Below, piece after piece: positions 33,851 to 51,298 of a stretch of DNA of 64,000 nucleotides. The translations under genes were made by a program, and so were the position numbers. The notes beneath the pieces are model-generated. The model worked only from the letters and a program-made list of their open reading frames with translations, was not told where the DNA came from and did not search any database. Every line of letters starts with the position of its first letter. Position 1 is the stretch's first letter. The DNA is from Nicotiana tabacum. Its lineage: Eukaryota > Streptophyta > Magnoliopsida > Solanales > Solanaceae. The stretch is from the NCBI RefSeq assembly GCF_000715075.1, contig NC_134102.1:97915766-97979765 (forward strand), given 5' to 3'.

Positions 33851-35939
33851 CTCACAAACGATCCCTCCCTTTCCTTATATCTCCACCCCCCAAACCCTAA
33901 CCCTCATTTCCCAAATCCGTCGCCTCTATTTCCCTCCTCTGATGAACCCTAATCCTGTCGCCTCACTAAAATCCCCCCAAATCCCGTTCCTAATGGGATT
34001 CTTTCCCCATTCACTCGAGATATTTCCCTTATTTGGTGCTATTTTATGGAATAACTTAGGTACTTTCCTAAACATGGCAAGTACCCCATCTTTGATTCTG
34101 TCCAAATCGATCTTTACCTCTTGAATCTGGATGACCTTAAGTCCAAACACGTTATTTTGAACCATGTAAGCCCGATTCATTCGTATCTTGCTGATTTCCT
34201 AAGGTTAGGGTTTCAGATTCTCTTTTGATTCGAACCAAAACTGGTTCAAGCTTGATTTTTAGCATTATTTCGTCTATATTCATTCTATTACGCACGAATC
34301 TTCCTATTTCTGTTGATTCCTTTTACTTGCCTTAAATTAGGGTTTCAGATCTTCTCTAATTGAACCAAATCTAGTTCAATTCTGTGTTTCTTTTTGAATA
34401 AACTCCTATCTATGTTCGTTTTATGCTAATATGTGATTATTTGCCTTTATTTTTTTGCCGATTATGTGATTTACCCAAATTAGGGTTTCAGACCTTTTTT
34501 TTACTTGAACCAAATCCGGTTCTACTCTGTGCTTCTTGTGAATAATTTCTTGTCTATGTTCATTGTACGCATTATGTGATTCTTTGCCTTATTTTCTGCC
34601 AATCTTGTGTATTTTTACCTAAAATTTAGGGTTTTAATTTTACTGATTTAAGTACTTGCCCTTTTTGGTGTTTAAACCAGCTATTTTTCATGTTTATGTT
34701 CTAATCCCTGCACTATTTAAACCCCTCCCCACTCCCCTTTAAAAAAAAAAAAGAGACTGGGAAGTTCTGAGTTCGAAAAACTTTCACTACTATAATAAAG
34801 TTGTGTGCTTCCATTCTTGAATAATCTCATTCTGTATTCTAATTCCTGGTCGGCTGAAAGCCAAGGCCAGAAATCTCCAATTTCTTGCTTCTGTTGGTGA
34901 TATTTACCACACTGTTGGATCCCTTCCTTCCCTGTTTCATCTTAACTGGTGAGTTATTAGACCCTCTGCCATTTCACTATGATTATTTGCTCAACGTGTT
35001 ATTTCAATTAGACTATGTTATCCTAAATGCTATTACTTGTAGTTTGAGACATGTTTGAACCTATTTTGAGTTGATTAATGAAATTCTGCTTAAGCTCTAT
35101 GTTATTGATGACTATCTTATAAAGTTAAGTCTGTTATGAACCTGTTTATAAACATGCTCTCATGCCTTTTCCTGTGGACTGGTTAACCATGTATAGATGT
35201 ATGCATTAACAGATTTATAAGCCTGTTTATTGAACCCGTTATAATGTGGCCTGTTTGACTTTGTTCTTACTATATTATGACACCTCTAGTAACTGCCTTA
35301 ATCAGTTTTAATATGTCCTGACCTATTGCTAGTTAATGGGATCCCTTCTTATGACACTAGTTCCTGCACTTAGTCTAATCTGGATCTTCTGTTATCACTA
35401 TGAATCTGCTTATGAACTTGCCTTGTTAGCATGTGATTGATTTAATTCCTAAAACTTGATTAAGTCTACTTAGGATTAAGCATGTCTACTATTTGTTCAT
35501 ATATGTTCAATATGTGATTATGTCCTTCAATAGATTCCCTAATCCCGTTCTACTCCCCTGATCCTTCTGAATTCTTACTCCTAGCCGGTTGAAAGCCAAG
35601 GCTACTTAGGTTCTGTCCTCTGATCTCTCTAGTGTGAGCACTGCCCTGGGTTCTTGAAGCCCTTGGGAACTCTGACACACTAGGGATTTGGGTTCTGTAT
35701 GTTTAGCCTTGATATATGAGTGAATCACTCAACAACTGGTTACTTTGTATCTATGAACATGGGTTTTGGAGTTATTGTGAGTGGAAGGCCTGGCCTGTCC
35801 AGGTGTATTTGGGCCTGCTGTAGGCTCCCTATAGTTACACTTACTTTGTAATATATTTATTAAATTTTGGTCTGTAATAATTATTTGTAATAACAATTAT
35901 GGGGTGTTAGTGAAATTGGGAAGTGGCTCATATTTTACA

Positions 35940-36510
35940 TTTGCAATAAGATGGGTAGAAATCCTGCCTATAGGTCCAACAATGTGTTATCATATGTGAT
36001 GTGTTAGAAATCATGCCTATAGGTACTTTATTATATTCAGTCATTATGTGCTAGCAGCCATGTCCATAGGTTCAATGCTTGGTCCAATTATGTTCTGGTA
36101 TGATCCAATATGTATGCAAATTTTTGTTTGCGCACTGTTCTGATCAAATTATAGAAATCATGCCTATAGGATCTAAAACTGGATCAAATTGTAGAAAGCA
36201 TGCCTATAGGTTCGAACCAATTTAATTTCTGCCTGTTTATTTATGAGTTTCCAAATACTGTATTTTCAACCTCGCTGGAAAACATGCTTATAGGGCTAAA
36301 ACAAATAATTCTGGGTCTGTTTCTGTGACTTGCCACTATTTACTATCGCATAAAACACCTAGATACCATGCTAATAGGCTTAATCGTATTATGCTAAAAT
36401 CAGTTAGCAAATTTATTTAGGTTCTAATAATCGTATTCAGAAACTGATTTTATACATGACTGCCTGCTCGTTCATTCAATATCACATAGATATCCCGCCT
36501 ATAGGATTCT
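35940..36510 (+). repeat. Dispersed AGAAATCATGCCTATAGG motif series
   Basis: Eight or so copies recur about every 40-90 bp, with core GCCTATAGG and weaker variants (GCTTATAGG, GCTAATAGG, GTCCATAGG). The flanking sequence differs, so it is not a simple satellite. Confidence 0.75.
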
Positions 36511-37234
36511 GCAATTAATAAAATCTGTCAATGCTAATCAGTTTGGCGTGCATTTGATGTCTAAATGCGGAGGCTAACTTGAGCCCATACTTGTTTCTAT
36601 TTGAGAGTCCTAGATGTTTTTGTCTGTCGCTTAGTATTTTTTTTTTTCCTTTTGAGCAGCCTAAGTTAAGGTCTAGAACCACCCTGAAATAGAGGTCCAA
36701 ATACCTCCTCGACCATAGACACGGGACGGGTAGTGCACGCATAGGGCACGACTTAGAATTAAATAGAGCGTTTTAGGTAAACAACTTAAAGATAGTAATC
36801 GGGTAGCAGGAGATGATAGTCTGTACTCGCTGAATAATATGAGTAACATCCCATCTTGAGGGAGTTACGAAATATTATTTATGTTACACGGGGTGATCCT
36901 TTAGGCTAAAAAACTTAGGACCCCCCACATTCCTGTTAAAATATTTCTTTATTTGTCCAAACTGTTTCTTTTCTCTTAGACTAATTCACATAATTCGAGT
37001 TCGGCCGGGACCCACCATTGTGGACCTCGAGGAGTGCCTAACACCTTCTCCTCGAGGTAATTTGAGCCCTTACCCGATCTTTGGTGATGCAAACTAGTAA
37101 ATCCGAGTCATTTGCAAATAGGTACCCTAACGCACATTAATCTATTAGGTGGCGACTCTCTCTTTTGAATAACCCTTCCTTTAAAAGAGTTGTCAATGTC
37201 GAAACCCGATTTCGCGAGAAAAAGGGGTGCGACA

Positions 37235-37632
37235 CTCGTCACTACTTTCAACCTAAGGTTAGGTTTGTTACTTATTGAGTACATGAGGTCGGTTGTACTC
37301 ATACTACACTTCTGCACCTTGCGTGCAGATGTTGGATGTTGATGTTGCTGCGTTCGTCGGGAACCGGATCTGAAGGTGTACCTGCGTTCCGGTTGTAGCT
37401 GCCTCTTGTTCATGGTAGCCTTAGATTCATAAAACTCTATTTATGTACTTTTCAAACAGATGATGTATTTATTTCATACCAACTTGTAAACTCTACTCTT
37501 AGAAGCTCATGATTTGTACTATCAGTTCTTGGGGAAATGTATTGGTTTCATATATTTTCTTTTAATTAATTGCCTTATTAAATTCATTGGAATTGAATAG
37601 TTGATAATTGGCTTACCTAGCGGGTTGGTTTT
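37235..37632 (+). mobile_element. 3' part of the LTR of gypsy element B
   Basis: The sequence continues from the break at 33280 (CTCGTCACTACTTTC, then GTACTCATACTACACTTCTGCACC). It ends after CTTACCTAGCGGGTTGG, where family homology stops. The last bases of the LTR are missing. Confidence 0.65.
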
Positions 37633-38389
37633 TTTTTCCATTTTTGACTTTTTCCTTCTATTTTCTTATTAAAAAGCTTACAGCTCTTTTTGTTACAGTA
37701 AGTGCTGCAATTGAATCAGCTCTTGATGAAATAGAATAGGAGTTCTTGGTGTAAGCGTAACCACAGTTGACTAAATATCCGTCGTGGTTGAATCACAAGG
37801 AAGAAAGATGGTAGCGTAGGGTAGAATAGATTCGAGGTTGTGTGTTTTTGAAAGGCTCGGCATACAATGAGAAGCCTACCCTCCATAGCTCCGCCTCTCT
37901 TTTCTTAGCCGGAGCTTTGACCATTTAGTCCGAACTTTGGTGAGAGGCAAGCAAAAATGGATTGTATAAAGGTGGGCATTCTATCTTCTCGATTAAACGT
38001 TCAAATACAGCATGCGAAGAGTTACATTTATACTCACAAGTCACAACCGTTCCTAAGAAAGACAATTATAGACACAACTGTTACTTTGAAGGAAGATTTA
38101 TATAATTACTTATGGTTTCATAAAATATTTCATAATCTACAACTATAAATTGAATAACATATTATACAACATGAACATGGTAAAAGTATAAAAAGATATA
38201 TCCTATAAAATATTGTAATTCCCTATAAAGAAGGAAACCAATTCTGAAACATCTCTACATCAATCTGTCCCTAAATATTCTCCATTACATCAAAAAAAAA
38301 AGTTATTAAACTACAGTGCTATCGCTCAGTTTTTCTTAAGTGTCACATAAAATATTACCTTTGTTTCCTCCTAGTCACTCACTTTTGTG
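37633..38389. other. Unassigned AT-rich spacer
   Basis: No frame with a recognisable domain, and no convincing repeat or RNA gene. It lies between the fragment of LTR B and the solo LTR E. Confidence 0.4.
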
Positions 38390-38394
38390 GTTTA

Positions 38395-41028
38395 TGTAAT
38401 GACCCAACCGGTCATTTTGACTTTTAGAACTCTGTTCCCCTAAATAAAACTTTCCGTATGTGCTTTTATTAATTTATGACTTGCGGGGATCGTTGGTTCG
38501 GGATTTGGAAGTGTTCGGGTTGAAATCGGAACACTTAGTTCTTTAATTTGGCTTTAAAAGGCCAAGTTTGACTTCGGTCAACATTTTGAGAAAACGACCC
38601 CGGAATCGGATTTGACGGTTCCAATAGGTTTGTATGATGATTTTGGACTTGAGCGTATGTTCGAATCGGGTTTTGGACAACCCGAGAGTGTTTCGGCGGT
38701 TAATAGTGAAAATCAACTATTTGAAGGTTTAATGTTCTTTAAATTTGGTTTGGGGTAGGTTTTAGAGTAATTGAAGTCCGTTTGAATTCCGAGCCTGAGA
38801 ATAGCTCTGTATGGTGATTTAAGACTTGCACGCAAAATTTGGTGTCATTCTGAGTAGTATAAGTATATTTCGGCGCGTTCGGAGTAAGTTTGAAGAATTT
38901 GAAATTTCTAAGTTGAATCAAATTGGTTTGAGGTATGATTCTTAGTTTTGATGTTGTTTTACATGTTCCGAGGATTCGAGCGAGTCCGTTTTATGATTTC
39001 AAACTTGTTCGTATGTTCGGGCGGGTTGTTAATCGGACGAGGCTCGGATCGATTTTGGACCTTGTAGCAGCAGTTGAAGCTTCCAGCTTCTGCTGCAACC
39101 GCACCTGCGCTTGGCCAGCCGCAGGTGCGAGCCCACAGGTGCGTGAAAAGCACCGCAGAAGCGGACTGGGCGCAGATGCGTAGGTACAAACCGCATAAGC
39201 GCATCGCAGATGCGATGTACAAGCCGCAGAAGCGAACGGGGCCGGCTTAGGGGGATGCAGCATCTGCGATGCATTTTTTGCAGATGCGGAGCCGCAGAAG
39301 CGGCCTGCGAGCCGCAGATGCGAAAGGGTTGTTTGGCAGAACCCTTAAAGAATGGGAAAACAACTATTTTTGCCTATTTCTCTCTATTCTTAGGCGATTT
39401 TGGAGCTTTTTGAGAGGGAATTTTAACTAGCAACTTAAAGGTAAGTTAATTCTACACACTTCGAGTTAAATACATAGATTATGGGTAGATTATAACCTGT
39501 AAATTGTGAAAATCAAGGGTTAGAGGAAAAACCTAGATTTGAATAAAAATGAGATTTTAACCACGAAAATGGTTATGGAATTGGATGAAAAATTGTATAT
39601 TTGAGTTCTTGAGATTATGGGTAACGATTTTCTCCGAAAATTTTCGAAATTCGAGCATGTGGGCCCAGGGTGAATTTTAGAAATTTTACCATTTTGGGTT
39701 GGGTAATTAATTTAATAGTCTAATTTTAAATTATTGAGCATGTATTAATTATTTTACATAACATTTGGATAGTTTTGAATTTTTCGGCACCGAATTGAGA
39801 TTTTATGCGATATTGTGATCGGGAAGTGGCTTTGAGACAAAGTAAGTCTCTTGTCTAACCTTGTAAGAGGGAATTTACCCCATAGGTGATCTAAATTAAT
39901 AATTGTTGCTAATTGTGAGGGCTACGTACGCACGAGGTGACGAGAGTCCGTGCGTAGCTACTAATTATGCTATGTCCGGGTAATTTAGGACTCAAATCAT
40001 GAATTACTTGTGATAATTGCATCTTGTATTTAATTAAATTATTAGAATTATATTGTAAATTGTTAGAGGAAATTATAAAAGATCGAAACTTCATATACTT
40101 GAATTTTGTGTAAATTATTTAATTGTTAATAGAAATTGAACACCATCTGTGTTAATTTTATAATAACTTCTCATTCCGGAGGTTCATAAGAAAATGTCCT
40201 ACTTTCTTGTGGAGCGGGCCAAACACCTCGGCAATATAGATGCATCTATGGATCGCGTCGCACGTCCCTCGGCAGTGTACACGACACTCTGGATCGGGTC
40301 GTACGACCTCGGCAGAAATCTTGCCTAATAATAATAATTACACGATACCTTGATATTTGAATTGCTGCTTGTAAAATTAATTGATAAATTGAAAATTATT
40401 GAAATGTAAGGAATTAATTATTTCTGCTTGTTTAGAAAATTATTGTTGTTCACCTAAAAATCATGTTTAATTAAATATTCCTATTGTAATATTATTGACC
40501 CATAGTGAGTGTCAAAATCGACATCTCGTCACTGCTTCTTTGAGATTAGGCTTGATACTTACTGGGTACACGTTGTTTACGTACTCATGCTACGCTTGCT
40601 GCACTTTTTGTGCAGGACCTGAGACAGGTACTATCGGAGGAACTATCGGCGCATACCCACGTTATCCAGAGGCTTAGTGGTGAGCTGCTTTCTGAGTCGT
40701 TCTGCATCAACTAGTGCCTCTTTTTGTATTTATATTCTGTCTATTTTATTTCAGACAGTATTTAGAAATTTATATAATTTACTAGATGCTCATATACTTG
40801 TGACACCAGGTCTTGGCACACACTAGTAGAATTTTTGGTTTTAATTATTTTACTTGGGTTTTATTTTTCTTATTTTTTTCATATTTTTTTCTTAATTGTT
40901 GAAACTTCGAAGAGTTTGATTACTCGAATAATTTTTAAAGAAATGAATATATGTTTAAATCATTAGTTGGCTTGCCTAGCTGGGATTTGGGCGTCATCAC
41001 GACCTATTGATGAATTTGGGTCGTAACA
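38395..41028 (+). mobile_element. Solo LTR of gypsy family E (2634 bp)
   Basis: TGTAATGACCCAACCGG opens it and TGGGTCGTAACA closes it. The duplication GTTTA is perfect on both sides (38390-38394 and 41029-41033). It is the complete version of the fragment at 7263-8212. The word array (CGCAGATGCG, CCGCAGAAGCG) is at 39080-39330. There is no coding sequence. Confidence 0.85.
39080..39330. repeat. CGCAnATGCG/CCGCAGAAGCGG word array in LTR E
   Basis: About twelve words of the type GCAGATGCG, CGCAGGTGCG and CCGCAGAAGCG, 685-935 nt from the LTR start. Word type and position match LTR A. Confidence 0.8.
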
Positions 41029-41070
41029 GTTTACTAGATTATTAGCAAAAATTTCGTGTTTCATGAGTAG

Positions 41071-42445
41071 TGTTGGGATCGAAAATAACATGACGTCATG
41101 GAGAAGCTAATAGTTGCAAACCGATAAATCAGGCACAAAAAAATATACTAAAATTTGCATTAAAATGTGGTTTGGCCAATTGGCCTGCATATGGGGAAAA
41201 ACATAAGATCCTATTGAGAGAAAATTCTCCCCTAAACAAAATTCTCTAAATGAATACATTATGGATGCTATTGTATGTTCTAGTTATGAGAAGGATGTCT
41301 TCAATTTATAGATATCCAAAACTTTTTCTCCAAAGACGACCATAATTATATTTTCCTTTCAGGTATGGTAAAAGCAATTATGGTAATACTTTGACTTTTC
41401 TTTAAGAAAAAAGTAGAACTCAAATATGGTAAGAAAATCAGGGCAAAACCCTAACAAATCTCCCATTTTTTTGCCTGATTTTCGGACAAGATTTGATTTA
41501 CATTCTTCACGTGCATTATCTTCATCAATGTAGTTTGTCATGGTTAAAAATAGGTATGGGTTAAAAGTTGGAGCCTCTTGCATTGAAAGTGAACACGAGT
41601 TAAAAGTTTCAAAACCCTACGTTAAAAGTAAGCAGGGTTAAAAGTGAAGCTCTATGTTAAAAGTGAGTAGAGTTAAAAGTGGGAACTCATGCATTAAAAG
41701 TAAGCATGGGTTAAAAGTATTGAAGCTCATCGCTAAAAGTTATGAACATGGTTAAAGTGGTGTCATGCATTAAAAGTAAGCATGAGTTGAAAGTTAGAAC
41801 TTGAAAGTAAGAACCCATAAACATGGGTTCAAATGATTTTTGTTTTAAAGTGCAGCAGCATGTATGTTGAAAATATATGGTTGAAAGTGTGTCTCCACAC
41901 GTAGTACTCAGACTTTTTTTTTTGGATAAAAATCTTTATTATCGTCATATTGGTTATTGCTTGATCTAAACCCGCCTTCAACCAGTCTCCAACCTCGTCG
42001 AACCATTAGCTCTCATACCACTTGTTGGGATCGAAAATAACAGGGCGTCATGAGCATGCATGCTAATAATTGCAAACATTGGATGTCGATAAATCAGACA
42101 CAAAGAAAAATATACTAAAATATGCATACAAATATGGTTTGGCCAATTGGCCTACTTATTAAAAGAAAACATAAGATCCTATTGAGAGAAAATTCTCCCT
42201 CTAAACAACTCTCTAAACGCCTTCATTGTGGATACTATTGTATGTTTTAGTTGTGAGAAGGATGTCTTCAATTTATAGACGTCCAAATATTTTCTCCCAA
42301 GACAATGAATAACTAAATATGGAAGAGAAATATATTTTCCTTTCAAGAAAAGTAAAAGTAATTATGGTAATACTTTGACTTTGTTTTAAGAAAAAAGTAA
42401 AACTCAAATATGATATAAAAAAAATTCAGGGCAAAAACCCTAACA
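41071..42445 (-). mobile_element. TRIM-like miniature LTR element
   Basis: Two direct repeats, 41071-41456 (386 bp) and 42023-42445 (423 bp), begin TGTTGGGATCG and end CCCTAACA. They enclose only 566 bp. On the minus strand a primer-site match (GTGGTATGAGAGCT, initiator Met tRNA type with one or two changes) follows the right LTR, and a purine run (AAAATGGGAGATT) precedes the left one. So it reads leftward. The internal part has no coding capacity. It contains a series of TTAAAAGT words. No target duplication is visible (agtag / gaaac). Confidence 0.75.
41560..41830. repeat. TTAAAAGT word series inside the TRIM
   Basis: About fourteen copies of GGGTTAAAAGT/CATTAAAAGTAAGCA, spaced by 10-25 bp, fill half of the internal region. 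Units such as CATGCATTAAAAGTAAGCATG recur three times. Confidence 0.75.
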
Positions 42446-43355
42446 GAAACACACACAAATTAATTGTCATTTTGTTTAAGATAACTAATTATTGCTCATT
42501 TACTTTATTCATGTGCCAACCATATCCCAGTTTGTTAAAGCACCTCACTATATTTTAGCACATACCACCCTACCAAATTCAAGAGCCCTCCAGAAAACAA
42601 ACAACCTTCAAGAATATTTGACCAAAAAAATAAAGAATTCAGAAGTACGGGAACAATTGCCAGCTAATATAATAGTAAGAGAAATGTATATTTTTAGCCG
42701 ATCACAAAAATAATAGACGACAAAATGTAAATTATTTGTATATATGTGTATAATATACTTATTTTATATACTTTTTGGCTAGCGAATGCAATTAATTTCG
42801 GCCGATCAGCCAATTTTGTATTTTGCCATATTAATAAATGCAGGATTAATTTCCATACAAGCTGAAGCCCCAAAAATACTGAAAGCAACTTCTCTTTGTG
42901 ATGTTTAATTGTCCATTTTCAACGAGCTTCAAGTAGAATATCTCTCTCTCTCTTTTTGAAAGGTTAGTTATTGCAGATTTTTTGAGGGGAGGATGAAGTG
43001 ACCTTAAATTCCACAACAGAAATTGAATAACATCCCCGATTTGTGCTAATTTTCATGATCAGGTCCGTGGGAGGCCAGAACTTACAAAGAGAAATACTAA
43101 GTTTATTTTTAATATAGTTCTCATATTTTCGTATTAAGTGCAATATCATAGTTATTAAATATCTATCCTAGTGAGTTAGGCTTATCAATTGCACACAAAC
43201 CTACTTCAGCTCACTTTTAATTAATGCTTATCAATCATATGCATTAACACAACAAAGTGATAAGCATCTGTCAGCTTTACTTATACAAGATCACCACCAT
43301 GTTAAGAAAGAAGCATATGTACAATCATTTTTTTCTAATAACCAATGTACATTAA
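42446..43355. other. Spacer downstream of the VPE gene
   Basis: AT-rich, with no recognisable gene or repeat unit. The short open stretches show no domain. Confidence 0.4.
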
Positions 43356-43361
43356 TTTATT
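43356..43361 (-). terminator. Polyadenylation signal of the VPE gene
   Basis: AATAAA on the minus strand, 100 nt beyond the VPE stop codon. The spacing is normal for a plant 3' UTR. Confidence 0.55.
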
Positions 43362-43460
43362 TTTAAGAAAAGGCATATTTACAATCATTTTACATAAAGA
43401 TATACATGAAGTCAATGATACCAAGAAGATCATACCCCGAGAGATCAGAATTTGTGTGTC

Positions 43461-48590
<5,130 letters not shown>

Positions 48591-50637
48591 TGTTCAAACA
48601 AGGTAAATCAAAGCTAGTACATCACAGTTAGAAAGAAAAAAAAAAAAGTTTCGTTGACGATATCTTCATTTTCAGTTTTTAATGCTAGTCAATTAATGAG
48701 ATGATTACGCTTCAATGCTTCATTAGGGCGTTAGATGTAGATTAAACTACTAAAAAGGAGATTAGCACATTTACGAGGAATATCTTTGTGTTTTTTTTTT
48801 CGTGTTGCTTTGCTATTCGTTAATTTTAATATTTAATATTCCAACCGTCTAGAAAAGGTGATTAGCTTCCAAGTAAGAACATTGAAATTATTGAAATTAA
48901 GTTCAAAAAAATTGAAAAGTAATTTCATATTTAAATAAAAATTCTAGGGATTAGTCCACGGGATAATAAAATTTACTACTATTCTTATAAATATTAAATT
49001 TTGATTTTATAATTTCAAAAGTTTGATAAGTTTAATGAAAAAATTAAAACATCAAACTATTCAAGCTCAAATCAAATAATCAACTAGAATCTATATACAA
49101 TAATGAACCTTCTTAGTGGAGTAATAAATTCGTCAAAACCCTCCTAAGAATGTTTTCAAAACAAATTGGGGCTTATTAATTGTTTAAAGGTAAATATCAT
49201 TTTCCAATTAAATTAATATTGTATTTCCTAATTGTAATTTTTAGTTCGACTGGTTCACTCACCACCCACGTAGCCGGTAGCACTCTACTGAATGTATTAA
49301 TTACAGCATGGACAGCTATGGCCAGTGTCGTTGCAGTACAAGTAGGTATACTATCAACATCTATGCCCACAATAAATAACAAAGCAAATTGTTTTACTCT
49401 ATAAATCTTGAGACACCAAATTATGTTTTTACATGGATTGACTAATTACTCGCACAATTTGTAAGAAACTAATACAAAATTACTTAATATTATATCGATA
49501 CACAATCCAGATAGAAATTATAATGATGGAATTAATCTTTCATATAGAATCAAATAAAGATAAATAAATAACTTTTACTGTGTGACTTGAAGAACAGTGA
49601 TTTATTCATATAGAAAATCTAGTAACATGAAGATTTAATCGAAAATATCAATAAATTCTTGTGAAGTCTAAAATAGAAAAAACAATAAAATTAAAAAAAG
49701 ACAACTGCTCCAATTTCATATCAATCGAATTTTAATTTTTGAATATGAGATATAGTGATAATTTAATAGGCTAGGTCCACTTATTTTTCTTTTGTTAATC
49801 TCTAATCTTTATAATGGATTTAATTGGTATAACGGAAAATAGGAAAAATCAATTATTCAATGAATGGTTTTCATTATTCAAAAAATCTTAATAATGAAAA
49901 TTAAACATGCCCTTGCCGCACTTTGTTTTGTTTGTTTCCTCTTTACTTTTGCATGCAAAAACTAATTATGAGATTTGTTTTGTATGCGTTAGTGATCGTC
50001 AAAATCTCTGACATGTATAAGATAAGATTGGAAGCCATGCATCTAGAATGCCTGAAGCGGATTTTTCCTTGTTGCTCTTGCTTCTCTGGCTACTGCTTCG
50101 ACTAAAAAAAGTTTTTGCAAATGCTTAACTTTATAATTAAATACAATGATGATTTATTATCCAGTTTGTAATATAATTGAAAAACTTTGAGAATTTAAAG
50201 GATCACCTCACTTTGTGGTCCTTTTTCTTCAATTGAAACGAGTATACTTTACGTTTGATCGTGATTCCTTACTCTTGGGAATATTATGCAATTAATTAGT
50301 TTGATGGCTTGTCTCCAAGATGACAATTCAGTAATTAAGAAATTATAATTTAATCATACTCCTAAGAGTTCAGATCCATTTATGTTTTAACTTTTAGCTA
50401 CTGCTTCTTAATTTGACCCTTTTTATATAAATATATTAGTGAAATTTACATAGTATAGCCGCACCTCAAAATAATAGTTGGTAATATATTTTTTGTATAT
50501 TAATGTATAATATATTTATTTTATATATCTATTTTCTATATATTTAGCTAGCGGTTGTAATTATTTTTGATCGATCGGAGAATTATATTGAAAACGCACA
50601 AAATTATGCATAAAGAACAAGATTTATAACTCACAAG
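48591..50637. other. Upstream region of the VPE gene
   Basis: AT-rich, about 2 kb to the edge of the hAT element. The VPE promoter should lie in the first kilobase, but I see no TATA box or cis-element convincing enough to name. Short frames in this stretch show no domain. Confidence 0.4.
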
Positions 50638-50834
50638 TAGGGGTATTCATAAAAACCCGAAAACCCGAACTAAACCGACTAAAAAAATCGACACTTTTTA
50701 GGTTTGGTTTGGTTTTGGTTTTGAATTTTAAAAACCGGTCAAATTTGGTTTAGTTTGGTTTTGGTTTAAATAAAAAAAATAATCGAAAAAATTGAAGCAA
50801 ATCGACTAATGAAGTAGCTATTTAATTTATTATT

Positions 50835-50836
<2 letters not shown>

Positions 50837-50910
<74 letters not shown>
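50837..50910. repeat. (AT)n microsatellite
   Basis: A 73-bp perfect TA/AT run within the left arm of the hAT element. Confidence 0.9.
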
Positions 50911-50912
<2 letters not shown>

Positions 50913-51000
50913 TTTCTAAAATTTTATGGTACAATTAGTCGTTTGTATTTTTAGTCTAGTTAGTTCTATTTATACTAAACTAAAAATATCGGACAAAAAT

Positions 51001-51257
51001 TGTCACGACCCAAAATCCCACCACAGGCGTCGTGATGACACCTAGTCTCTAAGACTAGGTAAGCCGATTTCAATTACATTTTGAAGCCATTTTTTTTAAT
51101 TAGATAAGTAAAACTAACAGCGGAACAGAAGCGAATATACAACCTCCCAAGACTGGTAGTACTGAGTCGGAACTCTAACTGAATATATAGAATGATCACA
51201 AGGACCAAATATATAATACTGTTTGAATAAAAATTAATAGTACAATGAAATGAACAG
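51001..51257 (-). mobile_element. Extra copy of the terminal 257 bp of LTR C
   Basis: It matches 51299-51554 closely, from TGTCACGACCCAAAATCCC to the 'aacag' end. A 41-bp unrelated stretch (51258-51298) separates the copies. It is therefore a partial LTR end, not a complete second LTR. Confidence 0.75.
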
Positions 51258-51298
51258 TTCTTTGCTATTATAATAATCTAATTTTTTGCTTTTATATT

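Larger units (their letters stand above)
33281..37234 (+). mobile_element. Solo LTR of an Ogre/Tat-type gypsy element (3954 bp)
   Basis: It runs from TGTTGATACCCAATTTTTCC to …GGGGTGCGACA with the 5-bp direct duplication CTCGT on both sides (33276-33280 and 37235-37239). The right part has the phrase GGACCTCGAGGAGTGCCTAACACC and the TTAGGTGGCGACTCTC block seen at the end of Ogre-like LTRs. No internal domain is present. Unequal recombination between two LTRs leaves such a solo copy. A hairpin (33827-33850) and a series of CATGCCTATAGG motifs (35945-36510) lie inside. Its high length agrees with Ogre. Confidence 0.85.

Noticed and set aside
49180..49404. Small membrane-like frame upstream of VPE
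   Set aside because: No family resemblance and no supporting start context.
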